Source: Idiomarina sp.
Lineage (GTDB): Bacteria > Pseudomonadota > Gammaproteobacteria > Enterobacterales > Alteromonadaceae
Assembly (NCBI GenBank): GCA_020831965.1
Contig: JAFIFP010000008.1
Coordinates: 88,399 to 152,398, forward strand
DNA: 64,000 nucleotides
Direction of reading: 5' to 3'
The position numbers and the translations under genes were made by a program. Positions within the stretch are counted from its first letter, which is position 1; the number at the start of each line of letters is the position of its first letter. Of the stretch, positions 24,146-32,536 are shown in pieces. The notes under the pieces are model-generated. The model did not search any database and had not been told where the DNA came from. It saw only the letters and a list, made by a program, of their open reading frames with translations.

Positions 24146-25549
24146 TTACTCCAGTTCCAACTCTATTCTTGCCAAAATACCACCCCAAGCAGAAGGTTCG
24201 AAGCTCAGCTTACCGCCATGATGACTAATAATACTTTGCGCAATCGCAAGCCCTAGGCCACTGCCCCCTGATTCGCGGGTTCGCGCCATATCTGGTCGAT
24301 ACAACCGCTCACCTAAACGAGCACACTCTGCCTCCGTCAGACCGGGTGCACTGTCTTCCAGTTCCCAGCGCGCCAGCCCTTGCTGAATTTGCAAACGTAA
24401 TTCCACACGCCCTTCGGCGTCTGTATAGCGCAGACTATTATTGAGCAGATTACCGAGTGCCTGGCGCCAACGATCGCGGTCAATCGCCACAGTACAACTG
24501 TCTGTCGTAATAGCCGTTGTAAATTGCAGTTGCGCGTCCCGAAAGCCACTCGCATAAGTGGCGGCAAGATCCTGTGTCAGTTCACTTAAATCCACGGGTT
24601 CTAAGTTGTAGGCTAATTGTCCCACATCCGCTTGAGCCAACTGGTGTAAGTCATCCGTGAGTCGCGCTAAATGGAGCACTTGCCGATACAAACGATCTTG
24701 ATGGCGTTGATCAAAGGGACGCACGCCATCCTGAACGGCCTCTAAGTCGCCGCGCAGAACAGTAAGCGGCGTTCGTAACTCATGAGCAACGTCCGCTAGG
24801 AGTTGGCGCCTGCGGGATTCACCACGCTCAAGGCTTTCGGCAAGCGCATTGAAGTCTTCTGCGAGCGCGTGAATGTCATCTCGACCACCGACTTGAATGC
24901 GCGTTTCATAATGACCGGAGGCCAATCGATGGCTCGCGTCTTTCACTTGGCGCAAACGTGCGCGCAGACCATAAGTCAGTATGCCGGCACTCAGCGAAGC
25001 CAAAAGTAATGCGAGCAAACCTGCAATCACATAAGCCGTGACTTGCTGCTCTTGGAATACCGCATCGACTGGTTGTAATGGCCCCTCTGGGCGCGGTGCA
25101 CGAAGAATAGCGACCACCTGATCATGGCTGACAACCGGCACACTCACACTCTCAAAAATATCCGGTCCAAACAACCGCTCCCCCTCGGGTGTATAAAGAG
25201 CAAGTTGGGTGAATGACAGTTGCGGGTCTAGGTTCAATCGGCCGGGGTTAAACAACACATCATTTTGAATTTGGCGCATGACCTGTCGCCATATCTGTTC
25301 ACTGGAAACGGCGCGAGCCGCTATTTGGCGCGTGTGACTTTCATGATAATCCCCCAGCACCAGAGCGACCTGGGTGAGACGTTGACGCTCTTGCTCCGCA
25401 AGATAGTTGGTGAAGTTATGAATAAAATAGCTACGCATGCCCGCGAGAATTAACACCGTTAATATTAATCCAGTACCTGCAATGGCGAGAAAGAACTGCC
25501 AACGCGTACTCAGGCGACCAAATGCGAGGATAGGCGTTTGAAATTTCAT
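24146..25549 (-). CDS. Sensor histidine kinase (BaeS-like)
   Basis: 466 residues. First membrane helix at about 18-38, a periplasmic sensor domain of about 125 residues, second helix at about 172-192, HAMP at about 195-245, HisKA with phosphoacceptor H256 (ADVAHELRTPLT), then an HATPase domain with N-box LGNLLNNSLRYTD and G-box GGSGLGLAIA. ATG 25549 overlaps the stop of the sialidase-like gene (ATGA). The much longer reading from 25708 runs back through that gene. Partner is the response regulator immediately downstream. Confidence 0.93.
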   Translation of the reverse strand: MKFQTPILAFGRLSTRWQFFLAIAGTGLILTVLILAGMRSYFIHNFTNYLAEQERQRLTQVALVLGDYHESHTRQIAARAVSSEQIWRQVMRQIQNDVLFNPGRLNLDPQLSFTQLALYTPEGERLFGPDIFESVSVPVVSHDQVVAILRAPRPEGPLQPVDAVFQEQQVTAYVIAGLLALLLASLSAGILTYGLRARLRQVKDASHRLASGHYETRIQVGGRDDIHALAEDFNALAESLERGESRRRQLLADVAHELRTPLTVLRGDLEAVQDGVRPFDQRHQDRLYRQVLHLARLTDDLHQLAQADVGQLAYNLEPVDLSELTQDLAATYASGFRDAQLQFTTAITTDSCTVAIDRDRWRQALGNLLNNSLRYTDAEGRVELRLQIQQGLARWELEDSAPGLTEAECARLGERLYRPDMARTRESGGSGLGLAIAQSIISHHGGKLSFEPSAWGGILARIELELE

Positions 25550-26547
25550 GTGGTGCTCTCTGATGGTGCTAATTCGGAAATTGGCATTTGGGCAAAATAA
25601 ATAGCGGGTTTTCCTTCGTGGGTCGAGTAATAACTCACGGACGCAACGCCATTCTCCACTACCAATCCGGCATAACTGGTGTCGCCGGCGGACGGCAACT
25701 GGCCGCATTCCGTTAACTGCCCAGTATTTTTATCAACCCATGCAAAGCTGGTGCGAGCGGCGACAATTTCCCGCTTCTTCACCGTGTAATATCTCACTAC
25801 AGCCAGTAACCGACCATCATTTAAGTGTGCCATGACCGGGCCACCTATCCGCTGTTTGGTGTTACGCCATTGCCATCGGCGATAAGGTGGCAAAGAGCAG
25901 CCTAGCAGTGCACTTTGCGGATCGCGACGCAATAGACACCATGCGGTTCCGTCTTCATCGAAACACAGACCACTCTCGTTACTGTACTCTTCTTTGCGTC
26001 GCGCCCCGCGCATCCGCTCCACCCAAGGCTCAAAGTCGCGACCATTGTCTGTGCGATACACCCTGCTGTGATAATCACCACCCACTTTGTAAGCGATACC
26101 CAGCCCTTGCTTCTGGTGAAAGGCCACCCGCCACAACCAAAAATCTTGCTCTCCGGCGTCTTGTGCTTCAGTCCAGCGACGTCCACGGTCCGAGTGCCAT
26201 GTTAAACAGCGATGTGAATAGCCAAACTCTTTCCGTTTCACACGCAAAGCAGCAAGGACGCAGAGACCGCCCTCTGGGGTTAAGTATATTTTTGGATCCC
26301 GTAGGTCACCCAAAGGGTCACTGAAGCAGGTGACAGTGCGCCACGCAATGCCATCTTTTGAACGCAAGAGTCGGACAATTCCATCGCGAGAAACATGAGT
26401 TTCCCCTTCACGAAAGACACACCACCACGCATTTCGGAACTTCACCAAGTCAGTAAAAGCATTGTGGGCGGCACGACGCCAAATACGGCGCGCGGGAAAT
26501 TTTGGGAGCGTAGCGGTCATGACATCACTCGAACCGGGTTCTGCCAT
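25546..26547 (-). CDS. Sialidase-fold (Asp-box) protein without signal peptide
   Basis: 333 residues with bacterial-neuraminidase-repeat Asp-boxes: RSKDGIAW (about 62), HSDRGRRW (about 119) and RTDNGRDF (about 167), plus the HNAFTDLVKFRNAWWCVFREG start typical of exo-alpha-sialidase-like beta-propellers. Catalytic competence cannot be judged: the Arg triad of true sialidases is not clearly visible and no signal peptide is present. The start is uncertain (ATG 26547 or 26520; the latter has better spacing to GAG). It lies 3 nt after pqiC and overlaps the kinase gene by 4 nt, an unexpected place for such a gene. Confidence 0.75.
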   Translation of the reverse strand: MAEPGSSDVMTATLPKFPARRIWRRAAHNAFTDLVKFRNAWWCVFREGETHVSRDGIVRLLRSKDGIAWRTVTCFSDPLGDLRDPKIYLTPEGGLCVLAALRVKRKEFGYSHRCLTWHSDRGRRWTEAQDAGEQDFWLWRVAFHQKQGLGIAYKVGGDYHSRVYRTDNGRDFEPWVERMRGARRKEEYSNESGLCFDEDGTAWCLLRRDPQSALLGCSLPPYRRWQWRNTKQRIGGPVMAHLNDGRLLAVVRYYTVKKREIVAARTSFAWVDKNTGQLTECGQLPSAGDTSYAGLVVENGVASVSYYSTHEGKPAIYFAQMPISELAPSESTT

Positions 26548-26550
26548 TAC

Positions 26551-27183
26551 CTAGCGTGCTTGTGCTGTCGAACGTTCAGGCAGTTCCGCAATGGCGTCAC
26601 CCAACTGGCGAAGGACAGCATGCCAAGCTGCACCAAGGGCATCTACCATGGCGGGATAGCCGTCCTGCGCCAGCTCTGAACGTTCTTCAATAACGCCACT
26701 GGTCACAAACTCTTGGCTCGCGTCGCGCACATGCCACTGCACCCTGACGTGCGCTTCACCCGTGCTGCTCATTTGGAACGCGTCCACATGTAAATCCAAA
26801 CGATAATCCATGACACGTAAGTAGCCTGTGCTCAGCAGAGGTACCCATTGGCTCTCGGGAAAGCGTTGGTGTAATCCTTGTCTTACTTGGCGCTCAAGTT
26901 GCTCACTTAAACGATCTGCCCAACGATGTTGGCGCGTGGCAAACAATTCATTGTTTAAAGTTTCGACAATCATTGAGGTACCCGTTAAGAACTCCGCGAC
27001 GCGCACGGAACCGATCGCGACTCGTCCATCGAATGCTCTGTCAGCCACTTCAAATGCGGGGGCTGGAAGTAAATACTGGTGCGTCTCTACGGGTTTACTC
27101 GCACAGCCCGCAAGCACAGTCATCGTCACCAAGACCGCCGTCACACCTTTTACTAGGTTCAACCATCCATATTTTTGTCTCAT
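26551..27183 (-). CDS. pqiC: PqiC-type outer-membrane lipoprotein
   Basis: 210 residues, lipobox LAGC with Cys at about residue 27, followed by an ABC-type auxiliary (DUF330/PqiC) domain with VAIGSVRVAEFLTG and the ending of AWHAVLRQLGDAI. In E. coli PqiC is an outer-membrane lipoprotein that interacts with the PqiB tube for lipid transport between membranes. ATG 27183 overlaps the pqiB stop by 4 nt. The family is divergent, so the identification rests partly on its position. Confidence 0.88.
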   Translation of the reverse strand: MRQKYGWLNLVKGVTAVLVTMTVLAGCASKPVETHQYLLPAPAFEVADRAFDGRVAIGSVRVAEFLTGTSMIVETLNNELFATRQHRWADRLSEQLERQVRQGLHQRFPESQWVPLLSTGYLRVMDYRLDLHVDAFQMSSTGEAHVRVQWHVRDASQEFVTSGVIEERSELAQDGYPAMVDALGAAWHAVLRQLGDAIAELPERSTAQAR

Positions 27184-28820
27184 GGGTTCCTCCGAGGGGG
27201 CGGATCAGTCGGTACTTTGGTATCGAATAATAAGGAGCGGGGACTGTCCCGTAAGCTCTCACCAAAGGGCTCTAAGTCTCGCAAAATCGAATTGAGGCGC
27301 TCAATTGAGCGCGACAATTCATTGTAAGCCGGCGCATCAACCGAATAGCCAGCGAAGGTTCGTTCGAGTTCATCTAAGGCGCGTACCATAGCCGAAGGTA
27401 ATTCCAACATATCTGGCTGCGCTAAGAGAATACTCAATTGCTCACTCGCCCGACTCACGGCGGCGAATGTCTCTTCCGACACCATTAAAGTGGCCCGCGC
27501 AGTATCTACGAGGTCTGCGAGCTCAATGTTATTCAAGCTATCCAGCAAGGCCGTGAATTTTTGATCCAGCTGGGTAAAACTGTTGGTAACAGAGGGAAAC
27601 ACGGGATAGTTCGATTGAATTGACGCGACTTGGTGAGGCTCATCTGGATAGAAGTTAATATCCATAAATAAAGCGCCAGTCAGCAGGTTACCTGCTCGTA
27701 AGCTCGCTCGTAAGCCATCGCCAAACATCATCTGCAATTGCGTCTGCCATTCAGCCAAGACTTGGTCTGTTACACGTCCACCTAGCCGCTCCGGCTCGAA
27801 TCGGATCAGCACGGGAATTTTCATTTCTAATAGCGAACTCGTGGGCCCGATATCCCCCCGATACGGAACCTGTTCAACCGTGCCAACACGTACCCCTCGA
27901 TATTCGACCGGCGCTCCTTGATTCAGTCCTCGCACGCTGTCCTCTAACAGTACCAAGAAGTAGATCACTTCGGTGAAGCGTGCCTGACGCGCTTGCTCTT
28001 CACTATCGTACAAAGTGAAACTAGCGGCATTGGCAACCTGTGCCCCGCTACTCCCTTCATCAAACACAGCGAAGCTCACGCCACCACCAATTAAGGATTC
28101 GAGCGAGCCAATCTCCACGCGCACTCCTTGAGAATCCAAATCAAGCTTGGCGCCGGAACTCATCCAAAAGCGGGCATTTTCGGTCACGAGCGAGTCGTAA
28201 GGGGATTGAATAAAAAGTTGGTAAGTCATCATGCGGGCACTCGGATCGAAATCAATATGCTCGACTCGCCCAACGGTATAGCCCCGGTAAAGTACTGGGT
28301 CGCCTAACCCAAGCATACCGGCATCGACTGCTTTCAACTCAATTCGCAGTCCTTCCATGTCAGCAGGCGTAATAGGTGGCCCTTCAAGAGCGACATAGGA
28401 TCGCTGACTGTCTGTCGCTTTTCCCGGCTGCAACTGAATATATGCACCGGACAGCAATGTGCCAAGACCACTGATGCCGTCTCGCCCAACCCGCGGTTTC
28501 ACTACCCAAAACTGAGTTTCACTGTTGAGCATACGGTCGGTGTCATAAAACATACGCACTTGCACAATGGCTCGTGAAAAGTCGTCCGATAAGATCACCG
28601 ATTCAACACGCCCTACCGCCACATCATGGGCTTTCACTAAGGTTTTACCGGCTTCAATGCCTTCGGCATTCAGCATTTCTATCGTGATTAAGGGTCCGCG
28701 ACTCGTATAAGTGTCATAAGCCATCCACACGCCAATGGCTAGCGCCACAATGGGCACGAGCCAGACGGAAGATATTTTTCGGCTTACTTTACGCACTGCG
28801 CGATTTGCTGTTTCACTCAT
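27180..28820 (-). CDS. pqiB: PqiB, MCE-domain intermembrane lipid-transport protein
   Basis: 546 residues: one N-terminal membrane anchor (about 15-38), then three MCE/MlaD domains (starting at about 40, 155 and 285; ITIEMLNAEGIEAGKT, LRIELKAVDAGMLGLGDPV, FLVLLEDSVRGLNQGAPVEYRGVRVG), then a long helical region (about 420-530). In E. coli PqiB hexamers form a syringe-like tube spanning the periplasm and transport lipids. It overlaps pqiA (upstream) and pqiC (downstream) by 4 nt each. Confidence 0.95.
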   Translation of the reverse strand: MSETANRAVRKVSRKISSVWLVPIVALAIGVWMAYDTYTSRGPLITIEMLNAEGIEAGKTLVKAHDVAVGRVESVILSDDFSRAIVQVRMFYDTDRMLNSETQFWVVKPRVGRDGISGLGTLLSGAYIQLQPGKATDSQRSYVALEGPPITPADMEGLRIELKAVDAGMLGLGDPVLYRGYTVGRVEHIDFDPSARMMTYQLFIQSPYDSLVTENARFWMSSGAKLDLDSQGVRVEIGSLESLIGGGVSFAVFDEGSSGAQVANAASFTLYDSEEQARQARFTEVIYFLVLLEDSVRGLNQGAPVEYRGVRVGTVEQVPYRGDIGPTSSLLEMKIPVLIRFEPERLGGRVTDQVLAEWQTQLQMMFGDGLRASLRAGNLLTGALFMDINFYPDEPHQVASIQSNYPVFPSVTNSFTQLDQKFTALLDSLNNIELADLVDTARATLMVSEETFAAVSRASEQLSILLAQPDMLELPSAMVRALDELERTFAGYSVDAPAYNELSRSIERLNSILRDLEPFGESLRDSPRSLLFDTKVPTDPPPRRNP

Positions 28821-30124
28821 AAACGAATCTCCGCTCCCTGCTCTGATGGTGCCTCGGTCGACTCTACATCGGCGTGCTCAAGTTCAATATCCGGCTCACC
28901 CGTGTGGCCTTGCCATAATAAACGAGGGTCAAACACCATGGCCGCGATCATGGTTAGAATGACCACCGACGCAAAGGCTGCGGCCGCTGCGCCCGGATAG
29001 ATACTCAAAATAACACCCGCCTGAATGAGCGCCACCATAATTGCGACGACAAACACATCGATCATGGACCAACGTCCAATAAACTCGGTGACTCGATACC
29101 AGCGCATCCGCTGGGGTGTCGCGAGCAATTGCGGTTTCGCAGCGAGTCGACAGAGATATCCTAGCACCAGAATTTTGGCGACCGGCACTACAAAGCTCGC
29201 AAAAAAGATAATTCCAGCGACTAAGTAACTTCCAAGATCGACCATCTGGAGAACTCCGCCAAGGATAGTCGATTCAATCGCTCCGCCTACTGTAACAGTG
29301 GTCATCATTGGATAGATATTAGCCGGAATGTAAAGAATCACTGAAGCCACTAAAAGTGCCCAAGTCGCTTGCAGTCGTAACTGTGTTGGCAGCTCCAATT
29401 TGGTATGACAACGAATACAATAGGCTTCTGTATCGGCTTGCAGTAACCCGCAGCATGGACAGCCTACAAGCTGCTGCTCCGCTGCTGTCGCACCGGTTTG
29501 CGCATGAGCGGGTGGTGCTGGCTCCTTACAAAGGGCAAACCAGAGCCAGTCGGTATCCACTAACCGTACCGTCCGCACGAGCAACAACACATAAAAACAA
29601 AATGCGACGAAGGACCAGCCAAATCCGATTTGAGCCATGCCAATTAGTTTCGCTAAGCTCACTAATACACCAACCAAAAATACGTCGGTCATCAGCCAAG
29701 GTTTAATACTGGTGAGGCCGCGCGCGAGGGAGACTTCACCCGGCAGATGCACTCGCAAGACGATACCCACATAAAGATAAATCACAGTGAGCAAATACAG
29801 GCCAGGAAGAACCACAATAGTCAGTGCAATCAGTAGCGCTAGGATGGGCCAGTCATTGGAAAACATCGCTTGCGCGGCATCAAGTAATACAATGTCCTGA
29901 TGCATTCCGGCCAAGGTGAAAGAAAGAAATGAAAAAGGTAAGGTCAGCAGCAACATGAGTAGTGCTGCTATCGAGTTCGCCAGCACCCGTTGTGCTGGAG
30001 CATCATGACGATGACTGAGTTCGCGATCACAGCGCGGGCAATGCGCTGCCTCACCGGACTTTAACGCCGGCAGTGCTGACACCCAGTCACATTCCGGGCA
30101 AGCGCGCCAACGTCGTTTACTCAT
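28817..30124 (-). CDS. pqiA: PqiA, paraquat-inducible inner-membrane protein
   Basis: 435 residues with two PqiA-type domains, each with four membrane helices and preceded by a zinc-ribbon-like cysteine motif: CPECDW/CPRC (about 9-32) and CPCC/CIRC (about 223-240). Inner-membrane partner of PqiB. The start follows the ubiK stop by 5 nt, and its stop overlaps the pqiB start. Function in lipid transport comes from the family in E. coli. Confidence 0.94.
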   Translation of the reverse strand: MSKRRWRACPECDWVSALPALKSGEAAHCPRCDRELSHRHDAPAQRVLANSIAALLMLLLTLPFSFLSFTLAGMHQDIVLLDAAQAMFSNDWPILALLIALTIVVLPGLYLLTVIYLYVGIVLRVHLPGEVSLARGLTSIKPWLMTDVFLVGVLVSLAKLIGMAQIGFGWSFVAFCFYVLLLVRTVRLVDTDWLWFALCKEPAPPAHAQTGATAAEQQLVGCPCCGLLQADTEAYCIRCHTKLELPTQLRLQATWALLVASVILYIPANIYPMMTTVTVGGAIESTILGGVLQMVDLGSYLVAGIIFFASFVVPVAKILVLGYLCRLAAKPQLLATPQRMRWYRVTEFIGRWSMIDVFVVAIMVALIQAGVILSIYPGAAAAAFASVVILTMIAAMVFDPRLLWQGHTGEPDIELEHADVESTEAPSEQGAEIRL

Positions 30125-30129
30125 CGGAC

Positions 30130-30378
30130 TTACGAATCCTTATCCGTCGTCATTGCGTCAAGACGCTGCTCAAGCTGTTCAATCCGCTCACGGAGTCGCA
30201 ACACCATGTTTTGCTGAATTTCTAGCTCTTCACGGGTGACCACATCGAGACGGTTCAGTTGATGCTGCAATGATTGCTTCACGCGACTCTCTAAATTGTC
30301 AGCCGCTTCACGCACGCCTGGCGGAATACTCTCGGTAATTTGGCGGGCGATCTGTTCGATTTTTTTGCTATCTATCAT
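30130..30378 (-). CDS. ubiK: Ubiquinone biosynthesis accessory factor UbiK
   Basis: 82 residues: N-terminal amphipathic region (KIEQIARQITESIPPGVREAADNLE) followed by a C-terminal coiled coil (about 45-78), the layout of UbiK/YqiC (BMFP family). In E. coli UbiK binds UbiJ and aids aerobic ubiquinone biosynthesis at the membrane. It precedes pqiA by 5 nt, so it may be first in the long minus-strand run. The divergent rep gene begins 128 bp away, and a promoter for each is expected between them. Confidence 0.92.
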   Translation of the reverse strand: MIDSKKIEQIARQITESIPPGVREAADNLESRVKQSLQHQLNRLDVVTREELEIQQNMVLRLRERIEQLEQRLDAMTTDKDS

Positions 30379-30505
30379 GGACCTGTCTACTCACTTCTGA
30401 TGTTTCCTTCACTATAGCACGAGCACAAGATACTAAGGGAATTCAGCTCGGGTAGGAATTCAGTTACAATTCGACCCTGATTCCTTCAGCTCACCGGACT
30501 ATTTC

Positions 30506-32524
30506 ATGCTATTAAATCCACAACAACAGGAAGCTGTGCGCTACACCGCTAGCCCGCTCTTGGTGTTGGCTGGTGCCGGCAGTGGTAAAACCCGAGTGAT
30601 TACTGAGAAAATCGCCTACTTGATCGGTGAAAAAGGCCTAGAAGCGCGCCATATCGCTGCCGTAACCTTTACAAATAAAGCTGCCCGCGAAATGCGCGAA
30701 CGTATTGGTCAACGCATGGGCCGACAAGGGACTCGCGGCCTCCGCGTATCAACGTTTCACACTCTTGGCTTAGATATTATTCGACGTGAAACTATGCACT
30801 TGGGTTACAAACCTGGGTTTTCACTATTCGATGATCAAGATACCTTTTCGCTACTAAATGCCTTAAGTGAAGACACCCTGCAAGGCGACAAAGCACTGGT
30901 GCAACAGCTGCAACAGCGCATCGGCTCTTGGAAGAATCGCATGATTCTACCGGACCAAGTACCTCCGGGGGATACGCCAGATGATCAACTTTATATTCAT
31001 CTGTACGGGGAATATCAACGCCACCTGAAGGCTTACAATGCACTGGATTTTGATGACTTAATTCTGCTGCCAACCTTGTTGTTGCAGCAACATGAGTCCG
31101 TGCGCGTAAGGTGGCAACAGCGTATTCGCTACTTGTTAGTGGACGAATATCAGGACACCAACACCAGCCAGTACCAACTTGTGAAGCTACTTGTCGGTGA
31201 TCGCGGCAAGCTGACCGTAGTCGGCGATGATGACCAAAGTATCTATTCCTGGCGTGGTGCGCAGCCAGAAAACCTGGCATTGCTGCAGCAAGATTTTCCA
31301 GATTTACGGGTCATTAAGCTCGAGCAAAATTACCGTTCTGTTGGACGCATTTTGAAATCCGCCAATATTCTGATTGAAAACAACCCCCATGTGTTTGAGA
31401 AGAAACTGTTCTCTGAGATGGAGTATGGCGAACCTTTGCGCATTATTTATGGGCGTAATGAAGAACACGAAGCAGAGCGCGTGGTTGCAGAAATCGTGCG
31501 TGAACGTTTTATGCACCAAACCCGATTTGGCGAATACGCCATTCTTTATCGGGGAAATCATCAGTCGCGGCTGTTCGAAAAAGCCCTGATGAGCAATCGA
31601 ATCCCCTACAAGATCACCGGCGGTCAGTCTTTCTTTGCGCGTGCCGAAGTGAAAGACATCATGGCTTACTTGCGCTTGGTGGTGAATCCGGACGATGACA
31701 ATGCGCTACTTCGCATCATTAACGTACCCCGTCGCGGCATCGGTCCGAGTACGCTCGAACGCATTGGCCAACTCGCTCACCAAGAGAACATAAGTTTGCT
31801 GGCTGCCTGTCAGCACGCAGGCTTGAAAACCTTACTCGGCACAAAAGCTTACGGCGATGTGTGCGAGTTCGTGCGGATGATTGATCTTGCTGCCCGCACC
31901 GCGTCGGGTGATGTTGAAGACGCGATTCAAGCCGTAAAAACCTTAGTTCAAGACACCGGCTATGAAGACTGGCTATTCGAGAGCAGTCCAAGCCCAGCCT
32001 CCGCTGAAATGCGTGTCCGTCACATTAGTGAACTTTACCGGTGGGTCGTCGGCATGCTTGAGGGGGACGCTGATCATGAGCCCATGACCCTCGAGCAAGT
32101 GGTTTCACGACTGATGCTGCGCGACATGATGTCACGTCAAGACGATGAAGATGACAGCGACCAAGTGCAATTAATGACCCTGCATGCGTCGAAAGGTTTG
32201 GAGTTTCCTTTCGTATTCCTAGTGGGAATGGAAGAAGGCTTACTTCCGCACCAAACCAGTATTGATAACGATGATGTAGAAGAGGAGCGGCGCCTCGCCT
32301 ATGTGGGTATTACTCGCGCACAACAAAAGCTCACTTTCACCATGGCGCGTGAACGACGCCAATATGGGGAAGTGTTTCGACCTGAACCCAGCCGTTTCTT
32401 ACTTGAGTTACCGCAAGACGATTTAGAGTGGGAAGATAAAAAGAAGAAAGTGACGGCAGAAGAGCAGCTTGAAAAGAACAGTGCGCATATTGCCAGAATT
32501 CGCGCGATGCTCGGTGAAGATTAA
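30506..32524 (+). CDS. rep: ATP-dependent DNA helicase Rep
   Basis: 672 residues, a superfamily 1A helicase with Walker A GAGSGKT (about 22-28), motif Ia TFTNKAAREM, motif II DEYQDTN, motif III GDDDQSIYSWRG, motif V LMTLHASKGLEFP and motif VI YVGITRAQ. The length and the MLLNPQQQEAVRY start fit Rep (E. coli 673 aa) more closely than UvrD or PcrA. Rep removes proteins ahead of replication forks. Monocistronic; its stop is 12 nt from the stop of the convergent GGDEF/EAL gene. Confidence 0.95.
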   Translation: MLLNPQQQEAVRYTASPLLVLAGAGSGKTRVITEKIAYLIGEKGLEARHIAAVTFTNKAAREMRERIGQRMGRQGTRGLRVSTFHTLGLDIIRRETMHLGYKPGFSLFDDQDTFSLLNALSEDTLQGDKALVQQLQQRIGSWKNRMILPDQVPPGDTPDDQLYIHLYGEYQRHLKAYNALDFDDLILLPTLLLQQHESVRVRWQQRIRYLLVDEYQDTNTSQYQLVKLLVGDRGKLTVVGDDDQSIYSWRGAQPENLALLQQDFPDLRVIKLEQNYRSVGRILKSANILIENNPHVFEKKLFSEMEYGEPLRIIYGRNEEHEAERVVAEIVRERFMHQTRFGEYAILYRGNHQSRLFEKALMSNRIPYKITGGQSFFARAEVKDIMAYLRLVVNPDDDNALLRIINVPRRGIGPSTLERIGQLAHQENISLLAACQHAGLKTLLGTKAYGDVCEFVRMIDLAARTASGDVEDAIQAVKTLVQDTGYEDWLFESSPSPASAEMRVRHISELYRWVVGMLEGDADHEPMTLEQVVSRLMLRDMMSRQDDEDDSDQVQLMTLHASKGLEFPFVFLVGMEEGLLPHQTSIDNDDVEEERRLAYVGITRAQQKLTFTMARERRQYGEVFRPEPSRFLLELPQDDLEWEDKKKKVTAEEQLEKNSAHIARIRAMLGED

Positions 32525-32536
32525 TACGCAGTTGGT

